DNA of 64,000 bases, taken from the NCBI GenBank assembly GCA_012523295.1, contig JAAYIT010000151.1, positions 1 through 64,000 on the forward strand. The letters are read 5' to 3'. Made by a program: the position numbers and the translations under genes. The stretch comes from Porphyromonadaceae bacterium. Lineage in GTDB: Bacteria; Bacteroidota; Bacteroidia; Bacteroidales; Paludibacteraceae. Below are positions 7,819-17,158 of this stretch, one piece after another (positions within the stretch are counted from its first letter, which is position 1; each line of letters begins with the position of its first letter). Under the pieces are notes generated by a model. The model saw nothing but the letters and a program-made list of their open reading frames with translations. It did no database searches and was not told the origin of the DNA.

Positions 7819-8224
7819 AATAAATTCTTGTTATATTTTTCAACGTGTTTTATCGATATCATATGATTGCGGAAAACAATATACGGACTTCTGTAAGTTC
7901 CCACATAGACCTGATTAATCAAGGGATACGCGTGAATGCCAAATATCCTAAAATTACTCCGGCTGCCCGATGTGGCAAATATACCAAAATAAAATAAAGA
8001 AAACCAAAACTGATAAGGTTAAATCGGATTAATTTGACAGAATTTCAGACAAAAATGAATAATCATGAGATATTTATCGGACAAATTACGAAAAAAAACA
8101 GGTAGAGTTCAGAAAAAAACGGTTTTTAACTCTGTTCTAAAGTTTTAACAAAAATCGGCACGATTTATGATTTGTAGATTGCGATAAATTTTAAAAATCA
8201 ATTATTAGCCTACAATTTACGACA
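7819..8224. other. AT-rich intergenic region
   Basis: This separates the divergent haemoglobin gene and the small membrane-protein gene. It is AT-rich with short homopolymer runs and presumably holds both promoters. I see no convincing -33/-7 pair, no repeat and no gene. Confidence 0.3.
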
Positions 8225-8578
8225 ATGGTTTCAACTGATAAAACTGTTTACAATGCTGTCTTAGACACCGATGGCAAAGCGCACGAAAAGGTAATGGATG
8301 ATGTGAAAATCCCGAATCTTGGATTTTGTATCGCGATGGATTTGATTGGTATGGCGAGTTATCTTGTGCCGGGTGTCGGTGAATCGTTTGATGTGCTTTG
8401 GGCACCGGTTGCCGGTCTGATTTTTATGAAAACATTTGGAGGAATGACCGGAAAAATCGGAGGCCTAATAGCCATGGTAGAAGAAGCCGCCCCGTTTATC
8501 GACATCATCCCGACGTTTACGATTGGGCATTTTTACGCGAAATACCAGCTGAGGAAAAAGCCCCCTAAATCCCCCTAA
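8225..8578 (+). CDS. Small conserved membrane protein of unknown function
   Basis: The 117-residue protein has two to three hydrophobic segments: MDLIGMASYLVPGVGESF, VLWAPVAGLIFMKTFGG and FIDIIPTFTIGHFY. The pattern (MDLIG.ASY..P..GE..D..WAP..., then IPTFTI) resembles a short uncharacterised membrane protein I associate with Bacteroidetes; no function is known to me. The last residues, KKPPKSP, and the TAA stop are encoded by a GC-rich palindromic repeat, so the native C-terminus was probably altered by insertion of that repeat. The gene is followed by a strong terminator. Confidence 0.7.
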   Translation: MVSTDKTVYNAVLDTDGKAHEKVMDDVKIPNLGFCIAMDLIGMASYLVPGVGESFDVLWAPVAGLIFMKTFGGMTGKIGGLIAMVEEAAPFIDIIPTFTIGHFYAKYQLRKKPPKSP

Positions 8579-8592
8579 TTGGGGGACTTTTA
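8555..8592. repeat. GC-rich palindrome ending the small membrane-protein gene
   Basis: AAAAAGCCCCCTAAATCCCCC and TTGGGGGACTTTTAG fold on each other. The gene's TAA stop lies inside it. It is the inverse orientation of the copy at 2902-2935. Confidence 0.75.
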
Positions 8593-8613
8593 GTGTGTGA
8601 GTTTTAATATGAT

Positions 8614-8645
8614 ACTGCCAAAGTTTGAGGACTTTGGCAGTTTTT
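8614..8645. terminator. Strong hairpin terminator between convergent genes
   Basis: ACTGCCAAAGT (8614-8624) and ACTTTGGCAGT (8631-8641) form a perfect 11-bp stem with a 6-nt loop, followed by TTTTC. It serves the plus-strand gene best and may also stop minus-strand transcription from the erm-like gene. Confidence 0.8.
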
Positions 8646-8668
8646 CTACCCTTTTATGATCAACACTT

Positions 8669-9478
8669 TCAATTATGTTTAGGATGAAACTTATTGGGAA
8701 CGAGCTTCAGCATTTCCGCAAAACAGGCTGAAAACTGCTGTGCTGACATTTTACGCACGGGATTATCCAAGTTTAATTCGTACATTTTTGCAAGCTCTCG
8801 GACTTGTTGCTTACGGAATATTTTTTTCAAAACGGTACGTGTTGGCATATCAGGAAATCGAAGCATAAAGTAAAGAAAATCAAGGTATTTCTCCTTTGTT
8901 TCAACACTTACATTGACACCCTTATTCTTGCTTATTCTCAACAGCGCAGACCAAACCGTTGGGGGTGGCATGAAACTACTCGGACTGACTTTATACATCA
9001 ATTCCAACGTATAAAATGTATGATAAAACACAACATACGGATTGTAAAAATCGCGTTGAATAAGTTTCAAGGCAGGTTCTAACTGCATTACCAAACAACC
9101 CTGAGCAAAATACTCAACATGGTGAAACATCAGAGTTTTCAGAATATCCGAAGTAATGCCGTACGGTATGTTTGAAACTACTTTAAACGGTTTTTTGGGG
9201 ATTGGAAACTGCCTAAAATCAACTCCGATTACGGTAACATTGGCGTTAGACTTAAATTTCGACTTTAATTCAGCGACCAAACGCGGGTCATTTTCAATTG
9301 CTATCACACTCCCCGCAAATTTGGCTAAATGATCGGTCAAAAAACCACGACCCGCGCCAATATCTAACACCAAATCTTTTTTCTGAATTTCGGCTAAACG
9401 AATTGCACCATGTATTAAAAGGGAATTAACGGTAAAGTGCTGTCCTGTAACTCGTACAGGAAGACGATATTTTTTCAT
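8669..9478 (-). CDS. Erm-type 23S rRNA (adenine-N6) methyltransferase, ErmF-like
   Basis: The 269-residue protein follows the Erm/KsgA fold. It has TGQHFTVNSLLI at the N-terminus, SAM motif I VLDIGAGRGFLT (37-48), acidic motif II AIENDPRLV (60-68), and the catalytic NIPYGI (103-108). The C-terminus ends in LKLVPNKFHP. By eye it matches ErmF of Bacteroides along its whole length, including VVSNIPYGITSDI, LEP..KL..R..YNPY.VFYHTF and SF.PPPTV.SALL. ErmF methylates A2058 of 23S rRNA and confers macrolide-lincosamide-streptogramin B resistance; activity here is inferred. It is not KsgA, which has NLPY here. No mobile-element gene flanks it, so it may be a chromosomal relative. A possible attenuator lies upstream. 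Confidence 0.85.
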   Translation of the reverse strand: MKKYRLPVRVTGQHFTVNSLLIHGAIRLAEIQKKDLVLDIGAGRGFLTDHLAKFAGSVIAIENDPRLVAELKSKFKSNANVTVIGVDFRQFPIPKKPFKVVSNIPYGITSDILKTLMFHHVEYFAQGCLVMQLEPALKLIQRDFYNPYVVFYHTFYTLELMYKVSPSSFMPPPTVWSALLRISKNKGVNVSVETKEKYLDFLYFMLRFPDMPTRTVLKKIFRKQQVRELAKMYELNLDNPVRKMSAQQFSACFAEMLKLVPNKFHPKHN

Positions 9479-9496
9479 TATGTATTTCTTTTGGAT

Positions 9497-9631
9497 TAAT
9501 ACTGTATTGGAAGGAAATCACAGGAAGTGAAAGACAGTATTATCCGACAGAAATAGGCATGAGATTACAGCGCTAACCACCTTTGGGGTAGCGATTGCAA
9601 CACATAAACCAATCGTCCAACAACAAAATTA
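9497..9631 (-). promoter_or_regulatory. Possible promoter and attenuator leader of the erm-like gene
   Basis: Minus strand, in order: TAATTTTG (9624-9631), a perfect TAnnTTTG -7 box; a 10-codon ORF (9573-9605, MCCNRYPKGG); a 6-codon ORF (9540-9560, MPISVG); and a 9-bp perfect inverted repeat TAATACTGT/ACAGTATTA (9497-9505 and 9534-9542). The repeat overlaps the stop of the second ORF and ends 18 bp before the erm start. CGCTA/TAGCG at 9571-9593 adds a smaller hairpin over the end of the first ORF. Erm genes are often controlled by leader-peptide attenuation; that this is one is inference. Confidence 0.4.
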
Positions 9632-9984
9632 GAAATTGTTTTTTAATGTTTTATAGACTGCCAATCACTTAGTTGGTAGTCCAAGCTCTCCATGCGTACA
9701 TAATGAAATTATTTTTTTACAAAGGTAAGAAAGAATTGCCTGCGCACAACAATCGATTAAGCAATTTTTAGAGTTTTTTGGTTAACTGATTTTGTACTTT
9801 TGCTGATTATCAGGAATTTAATTTAATCAAAGACAAAACTCGCGGGTTAAGTAATATCGTGCTATCGAGAGTAAATTGTAAATTTTATGCCCTCTTTTGG
9901 CTCCGGTTTGTCCACGTTAGGCTTTGGCAGAGTTTTTTGCAAAATAAATAAGTCCGATAAAGAGAAGAAACAGTTTCGTTTTTT
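9632..9984. other. Intergenic region with one strong hairpin
   Basis: GACTGCCAA (9656-9664) and TTGGTAGTC (9673-9681) form a 9-bp stem with a single G-T wobble on the plus strand. The rest up to the barrel gene stop at 9985 is AT-rich with no supported gene, repeat or RNA. Confidence 0.35.
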
Positions 9985-10695
9985 TTAATTAAATAAATAA
10001 GATATGCCAAAAGTAGTGAAAAAACGTTTATCTACAGCAAATATCGAGTGTCCGATAGCAAAGTCAATTTGTAGTACAGGACTGAGCAAATACAAAATTC
10101 CTGTGTCAAAATTATGTTCTTGGGTAAAATGGCTAACGGTCGAAAAGTACTCGACGAATGTCGAAATTTTATCGATTGGTGTATAATAAAAACCTAAAGA
10201 TAATGTCAGGTTCTCAAAACTTTCCGATTGACCGATATTGTATCCGACTGCAAACTTATCTGTAAGTTCATTTTCGAAAGCAAGTTTTAATTCGGTCGAA
10301 ATTTTATTTTCTTGAAAATCGTTGCTTGCTAATTTACCGAAGGTGGCATAACCCACGAGAGTCATGGAAGGAATCCATTTTTTTTGTTCTAAAATTCGTT
10401 GTTTTGCACTTATGGTTAATGGTTTAAGTCCAAATAAACCGTTTTCTTTTCCTGCATCTATCAGTAAACGTATTTCGGTAGAATTTGTAGCGCCGTAACG
10501 TAACATCAAATTATTCACGAAAGTTTCCTTTGCCAGGGTGATACCATTTTCAATTTGGAACGCGTTTTTTGTTAACGTATAAGTACCGTCACTTTGGTCA
10601 GGACGATCGGTATTAATACTTACCGATTGTGCCAAACAGTTTAATGTTGATAAACAACAAATTATTAAAACTAATATTATCCGGTTTCTATGCAC
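9985..10695 (-). CDS. Predicted outer-membrane beta-barrel protein
   Basis: The 236-residue protein starts with a signal peptide (IILVLIICCLSTLNCLAQS), then SINTDRPDQSDGTYTL. That N-terminus is typical of the MetA-pathway/'transporter' barrel family in Bacteroidetes. Alternating hydrophobic strands run to a terminal Phe-Asn (FTTFGISYLFN), consistent with an outer-membrane barrel. The only start giving a full signal peptide is GTG at 10695. Its role is unknown; relatives are called putative transporters without proof. It is monocistronic, with a candidate promoter at 10715-10743. Confidence 0.7.
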   Translation of the reverse strand: MHRNRIILVLIICCLSTLNCLAQSVSINTDRPDQSDGTYTLTKNAFQIENGITLAKETFVNNLMLRYGATNSTEIRLLIDAGKENGLFGLKPLTISAKQRILEQKKWIPSMTLVGYATFGKLASNDFQENKISTELKLAFENELTDKFAVGYNIGQSESFENLTLSLGFYYTPIDKISTFVEYFSTVSHFTQEHNFDTGILYLLSPVLQIDFAIGHSIFAVDKRFFTTFGISYLFN

Positions 10696-10714
10696 AGGCT
10701 TTGTTTTATAAGTT

Positions 10715-10743
10715 GAAAGATAACGTCTTATTTACGCAACAAA
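10715..10743 (-). promoter_or_regulatory. Candidate promoter of the barrel gene
   Basis: On the minus strand, TTTG (10740-10743) is followed after 17 bp by TATCTTTC (10715-10722), one mismatch from TAnnTTTG. It lies 20 bp upstream of the GTG start. Confidence 0.4.
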
Positions 10744-10908
10744 AATACATGTTTCGCCAATATAAAGTTTATAAACTTTGCCAATTATCTTTGTTAATAT
10801 CCACTTTATGTTGTTTTGTTTCAGTAAATCAGTTATATAACAAGTATCAAGTTAAAAATAAAAAATTGCCATTACGAATTTTGCTTGAATTTGGTTTTCA
10901 AACTTGGA

Positions 10909-12243
10909 TTAAATCCTCAAACTCTCTACTACCTCCATCCATGCTTCCTTTTTTTCTTTTTTGAAGCTCCTTATAGATTTCATTTTTATAATTCCTTTCC
11001 ACCATTTTCTCCAATAACTTCCAAAATAGAATAGAATGGGTGAAGACAAAAGATATATAAGCGCGATTGTCCAATTTCCACATATAATTCCTACTAACAG
11101 GAACTGAATAATGTAAAATAACGGTACGATAAATATCCCGCAAACGACTCTGATAGAGCTGATAAACTGCTTATCTTTTACTACTTTCAGAAGTTTTTTG
11201 TAGATAAGGATTGGGAAAACGGTATTCAATATTCCTATTAAAGCTATAGGGAAAGTGAGGGTTAAAAGCAGCGTTCTATTAATAATTGACGATGAGCTTA
11301 AAGTCTTATTTCTCAAATCTTTAGTTGAAAGTCCTTTTGAGTTTAGTGAATTTATAAGGTTTTTTAGGATATTTATTTTTTCAACATATTCCTTGGGTTT
11401 ATTTTCCTTCAATTCTTTTACTTCACTGATAATCTGTTGTGAAGCACGAATAATTCCATCTTGTCCCGGAAAAGATTTTCTTTTCAACTCTTTGGCTTTC
11501 AAATCAATCCATGCAGAAATTTCTTCATAATCCTCTTCCGGAATATCTACCACATATTCACGTAAACGAGCATCCATGTCGTTGCGAAGCTGATTGATAG
11601 CCTGATTTTCATCTCGCAGGTAAAGTTTCTTATAGTCAGCTACTTTCAGAGGCTTTCCGTAGGTGATATACAGATCCGAAAGAAAACTGTCTTTTGCCGT
11701 GTAATAAAACGCCATCGGAACAATGTGCGTATCAAGCTCGAAATCATTTTTGGCTTCGGTAGGTAGTGCGATTCGCGGAATTGCTTTTTGCAAAGGCAAT
11801 AAATTCTGATACGGATTGAAACGGGCTTCGGGAAACAGGCAAATCGGGTTACGTTTTTTCAGAATCACACCACATTGCTCGAAAATTTCTTGATTTTTGC
11901 TCAGATTTTCCTTCCCATCGCGAATTCTGTAAACAGGCATTATGCGTAAAAAATGTAAAATTTTTTCGGTTTTCTTTTTGAAAATATCAGCTCTGGCTAA
12001 AAATACAACTTGATTCTTAACATTTTTATACACCAAAATCAATGCATCAATCAGCGCGTTTCGGTGAGTAGGAGCATAAATTATCGGTTTACCATGCGGG
12101 ATATTTTCTTTTCCGGTAATTACAAATTTTCGGAAATGGAGTCGCAAAACACTGTTCACAAGGAGTTGGCTTAAAAAATAACTCAATCCCCATTTTTTGA
12201 AAGTAAAATTGTCAAATGATTTCTTGCCGCCTTTTTTGTCCAT
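10909..12243 (-). CDS. PlsC-type lysophospholipid acyltransferase, membrane-bound
   Basis: The 444-residue protein has an LPLAT acyltransferase domain in its first half, with catalytic HRNALID (His 60, Asp 66) and LFPEARFNPY in the position of the FPEG/S block. A linker with charged helices follows, then two to four hydrophobic segments (about 315-420; LLTLTFPIALIGIL, FIVPLFYIIQFLL). It probably transfers acyl chains to glycerol-phosphate lipids or another lipid acceptor at the inner membrane. ATG 12243 (MDKKGGKKSF) is preferred over an in-frame TTG 12 bp upstream. The patatin-like phospholipase gene lies 88 bp upstream on the same strand, so a lipid-remodelling pair is possible. Confidence 0.82.
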   Translation of the reverse strand: MDKKGGKKSFDNFTFKKWGLSYFLSQLLVNSVLRLHFRKFVITGKENIPHGKPIIYAPTHRNALIDALILVYKNVKNQVVFLARADIFKKKTEKILHFLRIMPVYRIRDGKENLSKNQEIFEQCGVILKKRNPICLFPEARFNPYQNLLPLQKAIPRIALPTEAKNDFELDTHIVPMAFYYTAKDSFLSDLYITYGKPLKVADYKKLYLRDENQAINQLRNDMDARLREYVVDIPEEDYEEISAWIDLKAKELKRKSFPGQDGIIRASQQIISEVKELKENKPKEYVEKINILKNLINSLNSKGLSTKDLRNKTLSSSSIINRTLLLTLTFPIALIGILNTVFPILIYKKLLKVVKDKQFISSIRVVCGIFIVPLFYIIQFLLVGIICGNWTIALIYLLSSPILFYFGSYWRKWWKGIIKMKSIRSFKKEKKEAWMEVVESLRI

Positions 12244-12331
12244 GAGATTTATCAAATTTGCATATTTGACCGCAAATGTTCTAAGTTGTTTGATTTATAT
12301 GTTTATAGTCAAAGTCTGATTCTCTATACAA

Positions 12332-13174
12332 TCATTTATTTTGTGCTTCCAAAAGCTCTGACTTTCTCTCCGAAATCATCTTCTCAGCAGCCTTGTAACC
12401 GTATTGATAAATGGATTGATACGCGTCGTAGCTAAATTCATGATATTTTTCAATGGCTTCAGGTTCTATCAAAATATCACATAGGTTTCTGCCGGGCTGT
12501 GAGTTTTGATGTTGCGCTACTCGAAGCGATTTCACAAGTGTTTCTCGGGATTTAAGTGGTTTTTTTAGCGGAAGCAGCGGAATTACATCCGAGCCAATTA
12601 CAATTTCACAACTGTCACGAAGTGGCTGTGCAGGGATATTGTTTAATAATCCGCCATCCACATACATCATGTTGTTGATTTTCATTGCATTAAATATTCC
12701 CGGAATACTGCATGATGCGGCGATCCAGATATCTAATTTTTCACTGTTGCTGATAATTTCCCATTTCCCGCTTGTCAGGTTGGTAACACAGACGTGCAGC
12801 GATTTTTCAAGTTTGAGAAAGCTGTTGTTGGGAATAAACTCGTTCATCACCGAGAAAATGGTGTTGTGATTGGATAGTCCGGATTTCCAGAAAGTAGGCT
12901 GAAACTGCATAATGTGGGTTATCCGATACAGTTTGCCTTCTTTGATAAACTGAAGCATTTGTTCCGGTTTGTAACCTGCTGCATACATGGCGCCGATAAT
13001 GCTGCCCATACTTGAACCAGAAACGGCTTCCGGAAAAATCTGATTGTCTTCAAGCGCTTGCAGCACACCGATATGAGCAAATCCCAAAGCACCGCCGCCA
13101 CTTAAGCAAATCCCGATTTTGTGTTTGGGCTCTTTCCCGGATATAAGCGAATAAATTTCTTTAAGTTTTTTCAT
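12332..13174 (-). CDS. Patatin-like phospholipase
   Basis: The 280-residue product shows the patatin set: the oxyanion loop SGGGALGFAHIGVL (25-38), nucleophile elbow GSSMG with Ser 55, and catalytic Asp in VDGG near residue 171. It most resembles bacterial single-domain patatins of the RssA/NTE type, which act as lipid esterases. ATG 13174 (MKKLKEIYSL) is the likely start; an in-frame start at 13240 would add a 22-residue hydrophobic extension that the family lacks. It lies upstream of the acyltransferase gene on the same strand. Confidence 0.88.
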   Translation of the reverse strand: MKKLKEIYSLISGKEPKHKIGICLSGGGALGFAHIGVLQALEDNQIFPEAVSGSSMGSIIGAMYAAGYKPEQMLQFIKEGKLYRITHIMQFQPTFWKSGLSNHNTIFSVMNEFIPNNSFLKLEKSLHVCVTNLTSGKWEIISNSEKLDIWIAASCSIPGIFNAMKINNMMYVDGGLLNNIPAQPLRDSCEIVIGSDVIPLLPLKKPLKSRETLVKSLRVAQHQNSQPGRNLCDILIEPEAIEKYHEFSYDAYQSIYQYGYKAAEKMISERKSELLEAQNK

Positions 13175-13345
13175 TGAAAGGGTATGTTTGATTCTGCAAA
13201 TATACTCGAAAAGTGTTAATGGAATTGAAAATAAAAGCAAAATAAATGAAATAATGATATTTTGGGGTAATTTTGTGAGGAATTATATTAGGAATTATGC
13301 TTAAATCCTAAAGATAGGGCTATTAAGTTCGTATTCCAATAACTA

Positions 13346-13371
13346 CTGACAGGTGTTTCAAACACTGTCAG
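13346..13371. repeat. CTGACAG palindrome between divergent genes
   Basis: CTGACAGGTGTTT and AAACACTGTCAG pair with one bulged G. The same CTGACAGG/CCTGTCAG core forms the terminator at 20654-20681. It lies between the patatin and DPP IV starts, so it is not a terminator of either. Confidence 0.55.
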
Positions 13372-13435
13372 AGTTTAAGTCAAACATTCAAACCCGCCTT
13401 CGGACGGGCAGGCATTCAAACATCCAAACATCCAT

Positions 13436-15613
13436 ATGAAACACTTTTTTTCACTTATCCTATTTTTCTTTGTTTTCCACCTTGTTTCGGCAGATTTGTT
13501 GACCGATATTACCGATGGAAAATACCGCGCGAAATCCGTTCCCGGGATGAAATCTATGAACGATGGAGAGCATTATACCTTACTTGAAAACAACAAGTTA
13601 ATTGTAAAATACAGCTATAAAACCGGGAAAGCCGTAGATACAATTTTTAATGCTTCAACGACTAAGTTGAATAAGTTAGAGCAGATTAAAGGGTATGATT
13701 TTAGCCCGAATGAGTTGAAAATTTTGGTTTACAATGAGCAAAACTTTCGTTATAGACGAACTTTCACATCGGAATATTATGTGTTTGATGTAAAGCGAAA
13801 TGAACTGAAACCGCTTTCAGAAAACGGACCACAGGAGGTTCCGCTTTTCTCTCCGGACAGTCGATATATTGCTTTTGCAAGGGAAAATAATCTCTATTTG
13901 CACAAGCTTGATTTCGGAACGGAAAGTCCTATAACAAAAGATGGTGAATTTGGTACAATTATCAACGGAACACCGGACTGGGTGTACGAGGAGGAGTTTG
14001 TAGCCACGCGTTATTTTGTTTTCAGTCCTGATAGTAAATTGCTCGCTTTTGTCAGGTTTGATGAAACTGATGTGCCAACTTATCAGATGCAACGCTATTT
14101 GGAAAGTCCGGTAGAGCAGGACGGTATTCCGCTTTATCCTACCTTTCAATCTTTTAAATACCCGAAAGCCGGACAGCCCAATTCGAAAGTGAGTGTGTGT
14201 GTGTATGATGATTTTTACAAATCGGTAAAAACAATCAATTTAGGCGTAGAAGATTCTGATTTTTATATTCCAAGAATAAAATGGACTCGGGAGCAGGAAA
14301 AATTGGCGATTTTTGTTCTTAATCGAAATCAGAATCAGTTGGATATGATTTTTTCGAATCCGAAATCGTTGGTCTCCAAACTGATGCTTCGTGAAAATAA
14401 TAAATATTACGTGGATTTTGAGAATATCGACGACATACATTTTACAAATGACGGAAAATATTTCACCTTTGTAAGTGAACGAGATGGCTGGCGACATGCC
14501 TATCTGTACAATATCAATGGTTCTTTAAACAAACAATTGACTCAAGGGAATTTTGATGTAACTAAAGTATATGGTTTTGACGATGCCGGGCAAGTACTTT
14601 ATTATCAATCCGCTGAAATTTCACCTTTACAACGTGATGTGTATTCAACTGATGCAAAAAACAGAAAAACACGATTGACAGATGGGAAGGGATTTCATAA
14701 TGCCTCATTCTCAAGTAGTTTTGCCTATTTTCTGGACGATGCATCCGAGCTGAACAAGCCCAATATTTTCACCATTCGGAATAATAAAGGCGAAACGCTC
14801 AGAACGCTTGAAGACAATGCGAAATTAGCGGCAGATTTTGACGCGTTAAATCTTCCTAAAAAAGAGTTTTTCAAATTCACAACTTCGGAAGGTGTTGCGC
14901 TGAATGGCTGGATGATAAAACCGCAAAACTTCAATCCAAACATAAAATATCCGGCTTTAATGGTGCAATACAGCGGACCAAATTCTCAGGAAGTGAAAGA
15001 CAGTTGGAAAATAGGCTGGGAGTATTATTTAGCTTCACAAGGGTATGTGGTCGCGTGTGTTGACGGGCGTGGTACGGCTGCTCGTGGTTCGGAATTCAGA
15101 AATTCGACCTATATGCAATTGGGGGTTTTGGAGACGAAAGATCAGATTGAAGGGGCAAAATACCTGGGTAATCAAAGTTTCGTGGACAAAAACCGTATCG
15201 GAATCTGGGGTTGGAGTTACGGTGGATTTATGACTTTGAATGCTATGAGCACCGATGAAAAGATTTTTAAAGCCGGAATTTCAGTTGCACCTGTTACAGA
15301 CTGGCGACTATACAATTCGGCTTATACCGAGCGTTTTATGCGTCAGCCAAAAGAAAATAACGGTGGTTATGATGCCGGTTCGCCATTAAAACACGCCGAT
15401 AAATTTTCCGGAAATTTGCTGATAATTCATGGCACGGCAGATGACAATGTGCATGTCCAAAACACATACCTTTACCTCGATGCGTTGCTAAAAGCCGGCA
15501 AACAAGCGGAACTCTATCTTTACTCCGATAAAAACCACAGCATTCTCGGGAAAGAAACGAGAAGGCATTTGTATAAAAAGAAATTTGACTTTTTAGAGCG
15601 TGCGCTCAAGTAA
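13436..15613 (+). CDS. Dipeptidyl peptidase IV (S9 family)
   Basis: The 725-residue protein has a signal peptide (FSLILFFFVFHLVSA), a DPPIV beta-propeller domain (about 40-480) and a prolyl-oligopeptidase catalytic domain. The double-Glu motif that binds the substrate amino terminus is in DWVYEEEF (about 182-189). The catalytic Ser is Ser 594 in GWSYGG, with Asp in ADDNVH (about 667) and His in KNHSI (about 701). It removes N-terminal X-Pro or X-Ala dipeptides and supports peptide use in asaccharolytic or mixed feeders such as Porphyromonas. Its length matches Bacteroidetes DPP IV (about 720-740). It converges on the GNAT-nitrilase gene with only 15 bp between stops. Confidence 0.93.
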   Translation: MKHFFSLILFFFVFHLVSADLLTDITDGKYRAKSVPGMKSMNDGEHYTLLENNKLIVKYSYKTGKAVDTIFNASTTKLNKLEQIKGYDFSPNELKILVYNEQNFRYRRTFTSEYYVFDVKRNELKPLSENGPQEVPLFSPDSRYIAFARENNLYLHKLDFGTESPITKDGEFGTIINGTPDWVYEEEFVATRYFVFSPDSKLLAFVRFDETDVPTYQMQRYLESPVEQDGIPLYPTFQSFKYPKAGQPNSKVSVCVYDDFYKSVKTINLGVEDSDFYIPRIKWTREQEKLAIFVLNRNQNQLDMIFSNPKSLVSKLMLRENNKYYVDFENIDDIHFTNDGKYFTFVSERDGWRHAYLYNINGSLNKQLTQGNFDVTKVYGFDDAGQVLYYQSAEISPLQRDVYSTDAKNRKTRLTDGKGFHNASFSSSFAYFLDDASELNKPNIFTIRNNKGETLRTLEDNAKLAADFDALNLPKKEFFKFTTSEGVALNGWMIKPQNFNPNIKYPALMVQYSGPNSQEVKDSWKIGWEYYLASQGYVVACVDGRGTAARGSEFRNSTYMQLGVLETKDQIEGAKYLGNQSFVDKNRIGIWGWSYGGFMTLNAMSTDEKIFKAGISVAPVTDWRLYNSAYTERFMRQPKENNGGYDAGSPLKHADKFSGNLLIIHGTADDNVHVQNTYLYLDALLKAGKQAELYLYSDKNHSILGKETRRHLYKKKFDFLERALK

Positions 15614-15628
15614 AGTTTCCGGCGTTAT

Positions 15629-17158
15629 TTATGAAGTTCTGTTCAGCTTATAGATATCACTTCGTCGGTCTCTCAGGTTTCTGACACTTCCAAACTGATT
15701 CAGTTCGCTCAACAAATCCAAATCCACGTCGGCAATCAGTATCATTTCGGTATTGGGTGTCGCTTCGGCTTTAATTCCGTTAGTTGGGAAAGCGAAATCG
15801 CACGGTGTAAATACCATGGATTGAGCGTATTGAATGTCCATGTTGTGCACTTTCGGCAGGTTGCCCACGCATCCGGCAATAGCGACGTAGCACTCGTTTT
15901 CGATGGCGCGTGCCTGAGCGCAGTTTCTTACACGCGAGTAGCCGTTTTGCGTATCGGTAAGGAAAGGCACGAAAAGAATATTCATTCCTTCATCGGCAAG
16001 CAGGCGCGAAAGTTCCGGAAATTCCACATCGTAACATATCAAAATGCCGATTTTTCCGCAGTCGGTATCAAACGTTTTCAGGTTATTTCCGACCTGCATT
16101 CCCCACACGCGCGCTTCATCGGGTGTTACGTGAATTTTTTCGTATTTCTCACGTGAACCGTCTCGGCGGCAGAGATAACCTACGTTATAAAGGTGATTAT
16201 TACGTACTTCCGGCATGCTTCCGGTGATAATATTGATGTTGTATGAAATAGCCAATTCCGACATTTGATTGACAATCGTATCTGTGTAAGTTGCCAATTC
16301 GCGGATAGCGCTCGGTTCGGCCAAATGGTTGTAGCGAGCCATCAGAGGCGCGTTGAAAAACTCGGGAAACAGCGCGAAATCGGAATGATAGCCTGAAACG
16401 GCATCGACGAAAAATTCCGCTTGCTGCATCATGTCGTCCAAGTCCCTGTAGGATCGCATTTGCCATTGGATAAGCCCGAGTCGGACAATCTTTTTGGCTA
16501 CTGTCGCTTCATCGCTCGGCTCCTCGTAGTAAATATTGTTCCAACGCATCAATACGGCGTACTCGTTACTCTCTTCATCGCCTTCCAAATAACCGCGGAG
16601 TATTCGGACAGCTTGGAAGTTATTGGAAATCTGAAAGTTGAGAACAGGATCGTCCATCTCTTTCAAACGGACGCGCTTGATATAATCACGTGGCGTAAGC
16701 GTGTCGGCGTAAAGATGGTAATTCGGCATTCGTCCGCCGAAAATAATGGATTTCAGGTTCAGGCGTTCGCAGAGTTCTTTTCGGTAATCGTACATTCGCC
16801 GTCCTAAACGGAGCCCTCGGTATTTCTTCCCGATAAAAACTTCGATGCCGTACAGCACATCGCCTTTGGGATTATGTGTTGAGAACGTATTGTCGCCTGT
16901 GATTTGTTTATAGGTGTGATTGTCGCCAAATTTATTGTAATCCACAATGATAGATAGGGCGCATCCGGCTAATTTCCCGTTTACTTTAATTACCACCTGC
17001 CCTTCGGGAAAGATTTTGATAAGTTTTTCAATCTGACTTTTTGTCCAATACGCACCGGGTTTATCGGTGTAAATGTCAATCATCATTTGTTTCAACTCAT
17101 CGTATTCGTCAATGCTTAAATAACTTAACTCAATATTTTCAATATTACTTATGTCCAT
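15629..17158 (-). CDS. GNAT acetyltransferase-nitrilase fusion protein
   Basis: The 509-residue protein fuses a GNAT domain (about 1-215; GIEVFIGKKYRGLRLGRRMY is the acetyl-CoA loop) to a carbon-nitrogen hydrolase. The nitrilase catalytic triad is visible: Glu in FPEFFNAPL (near 266), Lys in KIHVTPDE (near 343) and Cys in LICYDVEFPEL (near 374). Such fusions are known in many bacteria; the amide substrate is not established. The start at 17158 (MDISNIENIE) fits the family; a longer in-frame version from 17248 adds 30 residues without family resemblance. It has no signal peptide, so it is cytoplasmic. Confidence 0.88.
   Translation of the reverse strand: MDISNIENIELSYLSIDEYDELKQMMIDIYTDKPGAYWTKSQIEKLIKIFPEGQVVIKVNGKLAGCALSIIVDYNKFGDNHTYKQITGDNTFSTHNPKGDVLYGIEVFIGKKYRGLRLGRRMYDYRKELCERLNLKSIIFGGRMPNYHLYADTLTPRDYIKRVRLKEMDDPVLNFQISNNFQAVRILRGYLEGDEESNEYAVLMRWNNIYYEEPSDEATVAKKIVRLGLIQWQMRSYRDLDDMMQQAEFFVDAVSGYHSDFALFPEFFNAPLMARYNHLAEPSAIRELATYTDTIVNQMSELAISYNINIITGSMPEVRNNHLYNVGYLCRRDGSREKYEKIHVTPDEARVWGMQVGNNLKTFDTDCGKIGILICYDVEFPELSRLLADEGMNILFVPFLTDTQNGYSRVRNCAQARAIENECYVAIAGCVGNLPKVHNMDIQYAQSMVFTPCDFAFPTNGIKAEATPNTEMILIADVDLDLLSELNQFGSVRNLRDRRSDIYKLNRTS

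Noticed and set aside
8669-9478. Considered as the housekeeping KsgA (RsmA)
   Set aside because: The active site is NIPY not NLPY, and the C-terminus and overall wording match Erm proteins, especially ErmF.
9656-9681. Considered as a tRNA or small RNA gene
   Set aside because: A single hairpin without cloverleaf arms, and no promoter or T-run terminator adjoining.
10629-10964. 111-codon plus-strand frame overlapping the barrel gene and acyltransferase gene ends
   Set aside because: It is antisense to two better-supported genes over much of its length and shows no signal peptide or domain.
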